Source: an uncultured Collinsella sp. (GTDB taxonomy: Bacteria > Actinomycetota > Coriobacteriia > Coriobacteriales > Coriobacteriaceae). Taken from it: a stretch of 26,884 nucleotides of DNA. The stretch is taken from positions 1-26,884 of the forward strand of contig URWW01000024.1 in NCBI GenBank assembly GCA_900551665.1, given 5' to 3'. Below are positions 1 to 6,686 of the stretch, piece by piece. Both the position numbers and the translations under genes were made by a program. Numbering within the stretch: the stretch's first letter is position 1; every line of letters begins with the position of its first letter. The notes below the pieces were generated by a model. The model made no database searches and had not been told where the DNA came from. It was given only the letters and a program-made list of their open reading frames with translations.

Positions 1-738
1 GGCGTCGAAGACGTTAAGGAGCTCGTCGCCCTCGTCATACAGGTCGTGCACGCAGTAGGCGTTGTCCCAGAAGATGCGGAAATCGGGGGCGGCCGTCTTC
101 ATCGAAGCGAGGCGACGGACCGTCTCGTCAGAGTAGGTGTCGCCTGTGGGGTTGGAGTACTTGGGGACGCACCAGATGCCCTTGATGCCCTCGTCGGCCG
201 CGACGAGGCGCTCGACCTCGTCCATATCCGGACCGTTCTCGGTCATGCGCACGGGAACGTTCTCGATGCCCAGATCCTCGGTGATGCCGAAGTGGCGATC
301 GTAGCCGGGCGCGGGGCAGAGGAACTTGACGCGTGCACCGTCGTGCGCGGCGGAGAACTCGGACCACGGGGCATGGCCGCACGTGCCCTTGAGCCAGCAC
401 ATGGCCACGGAATCATGCTCGATCAGCAAACTGGAGCTACCGAGCACGAGCGTCTGGGACGGATCGACGCCCAAAAACTCCCCGGCGAGCGCACGGGCGG
501 AGGGGATGCCCTCAAAGCAGCCGTAGTTGCTGCAGTCCACGCCGCCGTCGGTAAGGTCGGAGTCAGCGCTGAGCAGGTCGAGCATGGGGCGAGAGATGGC
601 CACCTGCTCGGGCGACGGCTTGCCGCGGGCCATATCGAGCTTGAGCTCGCGCGCCTTGACCTCGGCGACGCGTGCCTCGAGATCGTCGATGGCGGCGGCC
701 AGCTCGGCGTCGTTCATCGTTTGATACATCGTCTGCAT
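1..738 (-). CDS. Class I/II PLP-dependent aminotransferase (AspT/MocR-like), N-terminal part; truncated by window edge
   Basis: The first 246 codons of a gene that continues beyond base 1. The N-terminus carries RGKPSPEQ, the signature of the class Ic aspartate aminotransferase-like group (Pfam Aminotran_MocR; Corynebacterium AspT type). Further on are GSSSLL (PLP-phosphate loop region), KYSNPTGD (substrate/PLP Asn region) and WDNAY, which holds the Asp that pairs with the PLP ring nitrogen. The Schiff-base lysine would lie outside the window. The family transfers amino groups between amino acids and 2-oxo acids, in the cytoplasm; aspartate/2-oxoglutarate is the likely pair, but the substrate cannot be read from this part. 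The ATG at 738 is preceded by GAAAGGGA at a suitable distance. A TATACT -10 lies about 80 bases upstream. It stands alone, divided from its neighbours by a long gap. Confidence 0.9.
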   Translation of the reverse strand, partial: MQTMYQTMNDAELAAAIDDLEARVAEVKARELKLDMARGKPSPEQVAISRPMLDLLSADSDLTDGGVDCSNYGCFEGIPSARALAGEFLGVDPSQTLVLGSSSLLIEHDSVAMCWLKGTCGHAPWSEFSAAHDGARVKFLCPAPGYDRHFGITEDLGIENVPVRMTENGPDMDEVERLVAADEGIKGIWCVPKYSNPTGDTYSDETVRRLASMKTAAPDFRIFWDNAYCVHDLYDEGDELLNVFDA

Positions 739-818
739 GACGGTTCCCTTTCTCATCGCGAAACGAGAGGGGCGTCACCGCGACGACCCTGCTACGCTGC
801 ATCGCTTCGCATCGAAAC

Positions 819-824
819 AGTATA
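819..824 (-). promoter_or_regulatory. Candidate -10 element of the aminotransferase gene
   Basis: On the minus strand this reads TATACT inside CGTATACTG. No good -35 hexamer lies 16-18 bases upstream. The same nine bases occur at the talC-type and dacA promoters in this window. The implied leader is about 75 bases. Assigned by eye. Confidence 0.4.
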
Positions 825-889
825 CGTGGTTTACCAGGCCCCACTCCATAGCCGCACAGAATGTGTAGAGTCTCATGCCCGTCTCAAAT

Positions 890-934
890 GGGGCCAGGTA
901 CGAATTGGGCACCTTCGGGGCCAGGTACGAATTG
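890..934. repeat. Two 18-bp direct repeats, period 27
   Basis: GGGGCCAGGTACGAATTG occurs at 890-907 and again, identical, at 917-934. The sequence style (a run of G, a short core, then AATTG) resembles small REP-like intergenic repeats of other high-GC genomes and the GGGACTGTCCC element at 16491-16533 of this window. No gene is associated with it. Confidence 0.6.
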
Positions 935-1283
935 AGCCGCCTTCGATGCCGATCCGGCGGCAGGCTCGGACACGACCTCGGCCTGCACCCACCCCCAATT
1001 GGAGCACCTCTCCGTCGCTTCACAATTCCACGACAGGGCTGCCACAGAAGCACCATGGTGAACGGTCGATTTCTTAAGGTGTACGTAAGACGCAAGGGCG
1101 TCCACAGGGGCCCCTTTCCCCATTTATTGCCTCTGACCTCGCATTTCATCGCCCGCGCAAAGTCTCGTAAGACTTTCTTATGCGGATAAGACGGGCCGCA
1201 CTGGCAATAATGAAGACAGCACCCGAGGGCCAGCAGCGAGGCCCAAAGGCGCTCGTACCGGTGGATGACGAGGAGGCCCGAGC

Positions 1284-1496
1284 ATGCCGTCGTTTTACGA
1301 TGTCCAGCGCGCCCGGACCCCCCGGCCGCAGCTCAGATGTGCGAACCATTTCTCCTTCCCCCCGACACAGAGAAAGGGTCTCCTCGAACCCACCACCCGT
1401 ACACGGTCGAGCAACCAGCGAGTCAATCTCCTTCGCTCGTACAACGACCTGCTCGACGCCCTCGACGTGCCGCAATTGCAGCAGTCCATGGCATAA
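1284..1496 (+). CDS. Possible small protein, 70 aa, unknown function
   Basis: I do not recognise this protein. It is reported because the ATG at 1284 has a strong Shine-Dalgarno, GAGGAGG at 1269-1275, seven bases ahead. Codons in this frame favour G/C in third position, and a strong hairpin follows the stop by about 27 bases. The N-terminal half is basic and Pro/Arg-rich. The last 25 residues look like a soluble helix (RVNLLRSYNDLLDALD). It has no signal peptide, no membrane segment and no cysteine motif. It is the only plus-strand candidate in this part of the window. It could instead be a chance frame in a decayed region. Confidence 0.35.
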   Translation: MPSFYDVQRARTPRPQLRCANHFSFPPTQRKGLLEPTTRTRSSNQRVNLLRSYNDLLDALDVPQLQQSMA

Positions 1497-1522
1497 CCGC
1501 AGCACCAACAAGCAGACTCGGC

Positions 1523-1550
1523 GAAAGGGCCTCCGCAAGGAGGCCCTTTC
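1523..1550 (+). terminator. Strong hairpin, 12-bp perfect stem with GCAA loop
   Basis: GAAAGGGCCTCC, loop GCAA, then GGAGGCCCTTTC. It ends in CCTTTC on either strand but lacks a long U-run. It fits an intrinsic terminator for the small plus-strand frame ending at 1496. It may also act as a second stop for leftward transcription from the YhgE operon. Confidence 0.6.
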
Positions 1551-1590
1551 CATGTCGCGATCCGTCGCAATCGTCTTGATCGCCCCGCAC

Positions 1591-1631
1591 AAAAGCAGGC
1601 GCCCGCCGGCGCATCTGCGCAGACGGGCGCC
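1591..1631 (-). terminator. Intrinsic terminator of the YhgE/Pip operon
   Basis: On the minus strand the stem GGCGCCCG/CGGGCGCC (1624-1631 with 1598-1605) encloses a second 5-bp stem (TGCGC/GCGCA) and is followed by GCTTTTG. It lies about 45 bases past the stop of the leftward gene ending at 1675. Confidence 0.75.
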
Positions 1632-1674
1632 CCAATACCAGGGGAAGCAATTTGTGCCTATCCCAATTAAGGCG

Positions 1675-3885
1675 CTACATGAGCTTGGTTTCCTCGAGCT
1701 TCTCGATGATCCAGCGGTTGGCGCGAATCACCGGGCGACGGAACACCAGGCCCAGAGCCAAAGACGGGATGAGGTACAGCGCGAGCGTGCCGAGCTCGAT
1801 CCAGAACTCCATGCCGTACGCCCCCGCCATGGCGGCATGCATGGCGTTGATGGCGTGCGTGAACGGCAGGAACGGGTAAACGGCCTGGAAGAAGTCGGCG
1901 GTCATCTCGATCGGGAAGGTGCCGCCCGAACCCGCGACCTGCATGACCAGCAGCACGACCGCAATGGCCTTGCCAATATCGCCGAAGCTCACCGTGAGCG
2001 TGTAGATCATGTTGCTGAACACGAACCCGGCGAGCCAGCCCACGAGCATGAACTGGAAGGGATGCTCGCACTGAATGCCGAAGAACAGCAGGTCGCCGGC
2101 GCACACAAGCGTGGCCTGCGCGAACGCCAACAGCGCGAAGAACGCATAGCGACCGAGGTAGAGCTCGTGCAGGCGCGAGTTGCCAAGGGCCTTGACATCG
2201 GCCTCGTCGACATTGGCCTTGAGCATGGCCGCCAAAACGATACCCGCGACCCAAATCGAAAGCGTGGTGTAGAACGGGGCCATCGCGCTGCCGTAGTTCT
2301 TGATGTGATACACGGCCTGACGGTCGAGGGCCACCGGCGCGGCGAGGGCGTCGGCGAGGGCCGCAGGGTCGGAACCGATGAGCTCGCGCACACGGTCGAG
2401 GTCGCCTGAGGTCACTGCGGTGTCCAGGCCCTCCTTCAGACGCTGCAGGTCATCGGCGGCGGACACAAGATCGGCAGACGCATCGGCCAGAACCGCATGG
2501 GCGTCACCTAGGTCATCGGAGAGCGCCGACGCGGCACGGGACAGGTCGGTCACAGTCGCGCCCAGATCGTCGGCCATATCGGAGCCGCGACGGGCGACAT
2601 CGGCCACGGCATCGGAAAGATCGCTGACCTGCTGTTTGAGGGTCGCATTATAGGAGTCCTTGACACCACCGATGCTCCCCTTCGCCTCGGCGATGCCGTC
2701 CTTCACGGCTTGCGCCTTCGCCCGCGCATCGGCGGCTCCCGTCTCGAGCGACGTGGCCGCATCGGAGAGGTGCTTGGCAAGCAACTCCTGCTGGTTGGCG
2801 ACGTTGCCCACGGTATTGGCGACGATATCGATCTGCTGCACCAGCTCGGCCTTGAGCTTCTCGGGCAGGTCGGACCCCTCGACATCACGCTCGACGGCGA
2901 GGATGTTATCTTGCACGTCACGCATGTCGGAAGCCCGCTTGGCAACGTCTGCGGATGCATCGCGCAGCTGGGTGACCGTCAAAGACACGTGCGCGTCGGC
3001 GGTGCCAAAGGCCTCATCGATGGCCTTCGCGGCGGCGTCGTAATCGCCCGCGCTGTCCTTAAGGGACTGGTTGATGGCCGCAACCGCGGCATCCAGCGCA
3101 TCGTGCATTCCGCTCAAACCCGTTTTCGCGTCGCCCACAAGGGCCTCGGCATCCTTGTTCGCCGTACCGGCGCTCGCCAGCAAGTCGCTCGTCGAATCAA
3201 GCAGGCCGGTGGAGGACTGCAGCAGTCCCGCGAACTCGTCCACGCTGCCAGAAGCGTCGCGCAAGGTCGTGATGGCACCGGCCAACGTGCCCGACAGGTT
3301 GCCGGCGTAGGCCGCGATCTGATCGCCATCCATGAACTTAAGCAAGCTCGACGTGGTTGCCAGGCCAACATCACTGATGGTCTTTGCAAAGGTCTCATCG
3401 ATCTGCTGACGCACGGTGCTCGCCGCCTTATCGGTCACGCGCGGAGCAATCGCGTTCGCCTTCTGATTCTCGTAGTACACGATCTCGGCATGCTCCGCAT
3501 CGTTGGAGAACACGGTCATCATGCGCGAGCTGAAATTCTCGGGGATGACCACCGCGGCGTAGTACTCGCCCGAGCGGACGCCCTCCACGGCGTCGGATTC
3601 GCTCACGAACCTCCAGTCCAACTGGTCGTTCTCGCGCAGGGAGGACACCACCGTGTCTCCGATGTTCACGCGCACCGGGATGAGGTCGCTCATGTACCCG
3701 TCGTCGGAGTTTGCCACGGCCACCTTGAGGTTGCCGGTGTTGCCGTAGGGGTCCCAGCTGCCGGCGATGTTGAACCACGCGTACAGCGTGGGGACGATCA
3801 CCAGCCCGACCGCCACGATGAGCGCAACCACGCTTCCACGAATGCGGGAGAGATCCCGTTTGAGAATGGCGATGATGTTCCTCAT
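1675..3885 (-). CDS. YhgE/Pip-family membrane protein, 736 aa
   Basis: This belongs to the YhgE/Pip (phage infection protein) family, related to the membrane part of ABC-2 transporters. One N-terminal membrane helix (about residues 17-36) is followed by the family hallmark PTLYAWFNI and WDPYG. A large extracytoplasmic region of about 480 residues follows, rich in Ala/Asp/Ser and coiled-coil-like. Five or six membrane helices fill the last 210 residues, with the FGIQCEHP motif shared with its upstream neighbour. In Lactococcus, Pip is a phage receptor; related proteins include the type VII secretion component EsaA. The substrate here is unknown. Its ATG follows the TAG of the preceding gene with no gap, and a GGCGAGGAG ribosome site lies inside that gene's end. 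It is therefore co-transcribed and probably translationally coupled. It is a paralogue of that neighbour and is likely to work with it. Confidence 0.9.
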   Translation of the reverse strand: MRNIIAILKRDLSRIRGSVVALIVAVGLVIVPTLYAWFNIAGSWDPYGNTGNLKVAVANSDDGYMSDLIPVRVNIGDTVVSSLRENDQLDWRFVSESDAVEGVRSGEYYAAVVIPENFSSRMMTVFSNDAEHAEIVYYENQKANAIAPRVTDKAASTVRQQIDETFAKTISDVGLATTSSLLKFMDGDQIAAYAGNLSGTLAGAITTLRDASGSVDEFAGLLQSSTGLLDSTSDLLASAGTANKDAEALVGDAKTGLSGMHDALDAAVAAINQSLKDSAGDYDAAAKAIDEAFGTADAHVSLTVTQLRDASADVAKRASDMRDVQDNILAVERDVEGSDLPEKLKAELVQQIDIVANTVGNVANQQELLAKHLSDAATSLETGAADARAKAQAVKDGIAEAKGSIGGVKDSYNATLKQQVSDLSDAVADVARRGSDMADDLGATVTDLSRAASALSDDLGDAHAVLADASADLVSAADDLQRLKEGLDTAVTSGDLDRVRELIGSDPAALADALAAPVALDRQAVYHIKNYGSAMAPFYTTLSIWVAGIVLAAMLKANVDEADVKALGNSRLHELYLGRYAFFALLAFAQATLVCAGDLLFFGIQCEHPFQFMLVGWLAGFVFSNMIYTLTVSFGDIGKAIAVVLLVMQVAGSGGTFPIEMTADFFQAVYPFLPFTHAINAMHAAMAGAYGMEFWIELGTLALYLIPSLALGLVFRRPVIRANRWIIEKLEETKLM

Positions 3886-6447
3886 CTACTCCTCGCCTCC
3901 TTCCTCATGCACGCAGGGCATGGTGCGGCCCAGCTCACGGCGCATCTCATCGGCGGGCAGGCCGCTCATATGCACCTGGTCTCTCAAACTCCGGCGCAGG
4001 TATTCGACGAAGATCATGTACGCGTCGGCACCGATCACGGCGACGATCCACAGCAGCAGCATCACGAGCTTGCCGTCGATGTCCAAATCGAGCGTGGCCG
4101 TAAGGATGAACAACAAGATGGGCAGGCCGAACACGAGACAGAAACCCGTCTTGATGAGGGTGGGATAGCGGCGCTCGAAACGCGCGGCGCGCTCGACCAC
4201 GTCACGGCGGTACGCCTCGGTATCCAACAGCGCGCGCACGGTGGAGCGGAGCGAGAAGCGCTCGCGCGCCATATCATCGTGCTCGCAGATCATCACGCCC
4301 GTACCCGTGAGCTCATGGTCGAAGAGCAGGTTGAGATTGAGCAGCTTGGGCCTCAGCCACACGCCCACGAACAGGGCGATCAGCAAAAAGACACCAAGCG
4401 CGGCGAGGTTCATCAGGTAATCCATGCCGTACATGCCGCCGATGGTCTCGCGCATCGCGTTAATGCCATACGTAAAAGGCAGCAGAGGATGCAGAGCCTG
4501 GAAGAAGCCGGGCATCATCTCGATGGGGTACATGCCCGAGGAGCCCGGGATCTGCACGATCACGAGGATGACTCCGATGGCCTTGCCGATATGCTTGAAC
4601 GAGATGGCCAGGGCGTAAATGATGTTCACGTACACGAACGAGGTGAACACGCCGGCGAGCATGAACAACGCCGGGTGCTCGCACTGGATGCCGAGAGCGA
4701 GGTCGCCCGCGCACACGATGACCGACTGGACGAAGCCGAGCAGGACCATAAGCATCCAACGACCGAAGTAGCCCTGGTTCGCCGTGAAGCGGCCCAAACC
4801 CTCGTCATCGACCTCGAGCTTGAAGATGGCGATGAGCACGAAGCCACCAACCCACAGCGCGAGATTGGTGTAGAAGGGCGTTACGCCGGAACCGTAATTG
4901 GCAACCGGGTAGACCGGCTCCGTGCGCAACGTCACGGGAGCGGACATGAAATCAGACATGTCCTCCGGATCCATGTCGAGAATGGTGGCGAGATCGGCCG
5001 TTGCCTCGGAGCTGCGGAGAGCGGAGAGGTCGGTCGCGACGCTTCCGAGCGTCGTCTGCAAATCGGCCAGGGTCTTATCGGAGCTGGCAAGCGCCTGACG
5101 GGTCTGGTCGAGCATGGCGTCGAGCTGGTCGAGCATCGAGATTGACTGGCCGATGGTCGGCGTCAGGCTCCGCACCACGCCGACGAGGTCGCCGGAGACG
5201 CTTGAAAACGCATCCAAGCCATCGCTCAGGCGAGGCATGACCTCTTCGTTGATGCGCTTCTGGGTCTTGCCGAGTCCCTCGACGCTTCCCTGAATGGCAT
5301 CGTTCATGGCACCCGAGGCCTTATCGAAAACCGCGGCGTCGTTGCCCAGGGCATCGCTTTGGCCCTGCAGGCCGTCTTTGACCTGCTGCAGCCCCTGGTT
5401 CTGGCGCTCGAGCTCGCGAATCGCGATCTCGATGTCGCCGCTGTTGCCCAGCTGACCGTTGATCTTGCGCAGCGCCTCGATGGCGCGCGTATTGGAGTCG
5501 ATCACGGATTGGAAGTCGATGAGGGAGATGTCGATCTTGGTTTTTGCCGAGCTCGCCGCGCCGGCGATCGCGCCCACCGCGCTGTTCGCGTCGGAAGCCG
5601 CAGTGCCCAGATGCATGGCACCGTTTGAAAGCGCGCTCGAAAGCGCCGTGTGGAAATCGCGGGCGGCAGAGCGCGTGGTTCCCAACAGGGCGTCGCCACG
5701 CTGAAGCGCCTCGACAAGCGAGGGGGCCTCCTCGTCCATGCCGGCGAGGGCCGACTTCGCATCGGCGGCGGCCTTCTTGGCCGCGTCGATCGTGGCGTTC
5801 ATATCGGACAGGCCCGAACGAACCCGGTCGAGCGCATCCACCGAATGGGCCACATCGGCCATCACGCCAACGTGCGCACTCTCCCCCGCCGCATCGATAT
5901 CCACGCCGAGTTTCTTCGCCTCGGTCACGAGCGTGCTCGTGACCGTGCCCACAAAGGTCTCGTTGAGCTGAGTCTCGATGGTCTCGGCACCGGTATCGGT
6001 CACCTTCGGGGCGATGGCGTTTTTCTTCTCGTTCACGTAATACGTGAGTTCGGGCTGCTCGAAATCGCCCGTGAGCATGCTCGTGAGCTTCTCGCTGAAG
6101 TCGTGCGGGATCACGATGGCGGCGTAGTAATCACCGCGCCGCACGCCCTCCTCGGCCTTCTTCGCATCCGTGAAGACCCAGCCCAGGTCGTGGTTCTCCT
6201 TGAGTTTGTCGATCGTCTGCTCGCCGGCGTTGAGTTTGCCCGTGAGTTCGGTCTCCACGCCCGCATCCTCGTTGGCGACTGCGATCTTGACGCCCTCGGT
6301 GCTACCGTAGGGGTCCCAGTTCGCCTCGATGTTGTACCAGGCGTACAGGGACGGAATGATGCACACACCGATGGTGATGACCATCGCCACTGGATTGTGC
6401 AACAAGCGGAGCACATCGCGCTTGAAGATCTCCCATGCTTTTCTCAC
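3886..6447 (-). CDS. YhgE/Pip-family membrane protein with C-terminal two-helix extension, 853 aa
   Basis: First gene of the two-gene operon. It shows the same architecture as its downstream paralogue: an N-terminal membrane helix with PSLYAWYNI and WDPYG, a coiled-coil-rich external region to about residue 510, then a multi-helix membrane domain with GIQCEHP and GIYP-like segments. Unlike the paralogue, it continues for about 130 residues past the last core helix. This tail has a charged stretch (about 725-765), two more hydrophobic helices (about 775-820) and an acidic end (HEEGGEE). The start is GTG at 6447 with AAAGGATGAG upstream. The usual names are 'phage infection protein' or 'ABC-2-like permease'. 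Neither an ATPase nor a phage function is shown here. It may export something or shape the envelope. Confidence 0.9.
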   Translation of the reverse strand: MRKAWEIFKRDVLRLLHNPVAMVITIGVCIIPSLYAWYNIEANWDPYGSTEGVKIAVANEDAGVETELTGKLNAGEQTIDKLKENHDLGWVFTDAKKAEEGVRRGDYYAAIVIPHDFSEKLTSMLTGDFEQPELTYYVNEKKNAIAPKVTDTGAETIETQLNETFVGTVTSTLVTEAKKLGVDIDAAGESAHVGVMADVAHSVDALDRVRSGLSDMNATIDAAKKAAADAKSALAGMDEEAPSLVEALQRGDALLGTTRSAARDFHTALSSALSNGAMHLGTAASDANSAVGAIAGAASSAKTKIDISLIDFQSVIDSNTRAIEALRKINGQLGNSGDIEIAIRELERQNQGLQQVKDGLQGQSDALGNDAAVFDKASGAMNDAIQGSVEGLGKTQKRINEEVMPRLSDGLDAFSSVSGDLVGVVRSLTPTIGQSISMLDQLDAMLDQTRQALASSDKTLADLQTTLGSVATDLSALRSSEATADLATILDMDPEDMSDFMSAPVTLRTEPVYPVANYGSGVTPFYTNLALWVGGFVLIAIFKLEVDDEGLGRFTANQGYFGRWMLMVLLGFVQSVIVCAGDLALGIQCEHPALFMLAGVFTSFVYVNIIYALAISFKHIGKAIGVILVIVQIPGSSGMYPIEMMPGFFQALHPLLPFTYGINAMRETIGGMYGMDYLMNLAALGVFLLIALFVGVWLRPKLLNLNLLFDHELTGTGVMICEHDDMARERFSLRSTVRALLDTEAYRRDVVERAARFERRYPTLIKTGFCLVFGLPILLFILTATLDLDIDGKLVMLLLWIVAVIGADAYMIFVEYLRRSLRDQVHMSGLPADEMRRELGRTMPCVHEEGGEE

Positions 6448-6491
6448 GCTTGTCTCATCCTTTGACCTCGAGATTTATTGTTCGGTGCAGA

Positions 6492-6518
6492 ACTATACTA
6501 CGCACGTTAGTAAAACAA
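6492..6518 (-). promoter_or_regulatory. Candidate promoter of the YhgE/Pip operon
   Basis: On the minus strand there is TATAGT at 6492-6497 and a poor -35, TTGTTT at 6513-6518 (15-bp spacer; shifted readings give 16-17). It lies about 45 bases ahead of the GTG start. The poor -35 and overlapping inverted repeats suggest regulated expression. Confidence 0.5.
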
Positions 6519-6525
6519 CAGTTGT
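6496..6525. promoter_or_regulatory. Candidate repressor operators over the YhgE promoter
   Basis: The inverted repeat TACTA-N7-TAGTA (6496-6512) overlaps the -10. A second palindrome, ACAAC-A-GTTGT (6515-6525), lies over the -35, and a third, GACGTACGTC, lies at 6536-6545. Spacing and position fit a dimeric repressor such as a TetR-family protein, a common partner of yhgE genes. No regulator gene is in the window. Confidence 0.45.
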
Positions 6526-6594
6526 AACGGTATCTGACGTACGTCTTAATACTTTCTGCAAACTACCAGGAATTTGTCATGAGTCCCCACCATG

Positions 6595-6643
6595 AAAAAG
6601 CCGGGGCGCCCCGTCTGGAGCGCCCCGTCTGGAGCGCCCCGGC
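6595..6643 (-). terminator. Terminator of htpG, with tandem repeat in the loop
   Basis: On the minus strand a perfect 10-bp stem, GCCGGGGCGC/GCGCCCCGGC (6634-6643 with 6600-6609), is followed by TTTTT. The loop holds further copies of the 14-base unit GGGGCGCTCCAGAC, so alternative stems are possible. It lies about 45 bases past the htpG stop. Confidence 0.85.
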
Positions 6644-6648
6644 GGATC

Positions 6649-6671
6649 GGCCGGCATATGGGCCGGCATAT
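6649..6671. repeat. Short tandem duplication
   Basis: GGCCGGCATAT occurs at 6649-6659 and 6661-6671 with one base between, just past the htpG stop and ahead of its terminator. Probably a slippage duplication. Confidence 0.6.
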
Positions 6672-6686
6672 CGTTTTCGAGCTCGC

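Larger units (their letters stand above)
739..1268. other. Long intergenic stretch without a convincing gene
   Basis: Open frames on both strands (for example minus 884-1123 and 775-1149) have no ribosome binding site, no recognisable domain, and overlap each other and the direct repeats. An inverted repeat AAAGTCT-CGTA-AGACTTT lies at 1159-1176 and could be a weak hairpin. The stretch could be the decayed remains of a gene or house an RNA; nothing more can be supported. Confidence 0.5.

Noticed and set aside
884..1149. Minus-strand frames of 79 and 124 codons in the left gap
   Set aside because: Mutually overlapping, no ribosome site, and they run over the direct repeats; at best relics.
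2710..5145. An 811-codon plus-strand open frame across both YhgE/Pip genes
   Set aside because: It is antisense to two well-supported genes, rich in His/Arg/Gly/Glu as expected for a reverse shadow of G/C-rich codons, crosses the gene junction and has no domain.
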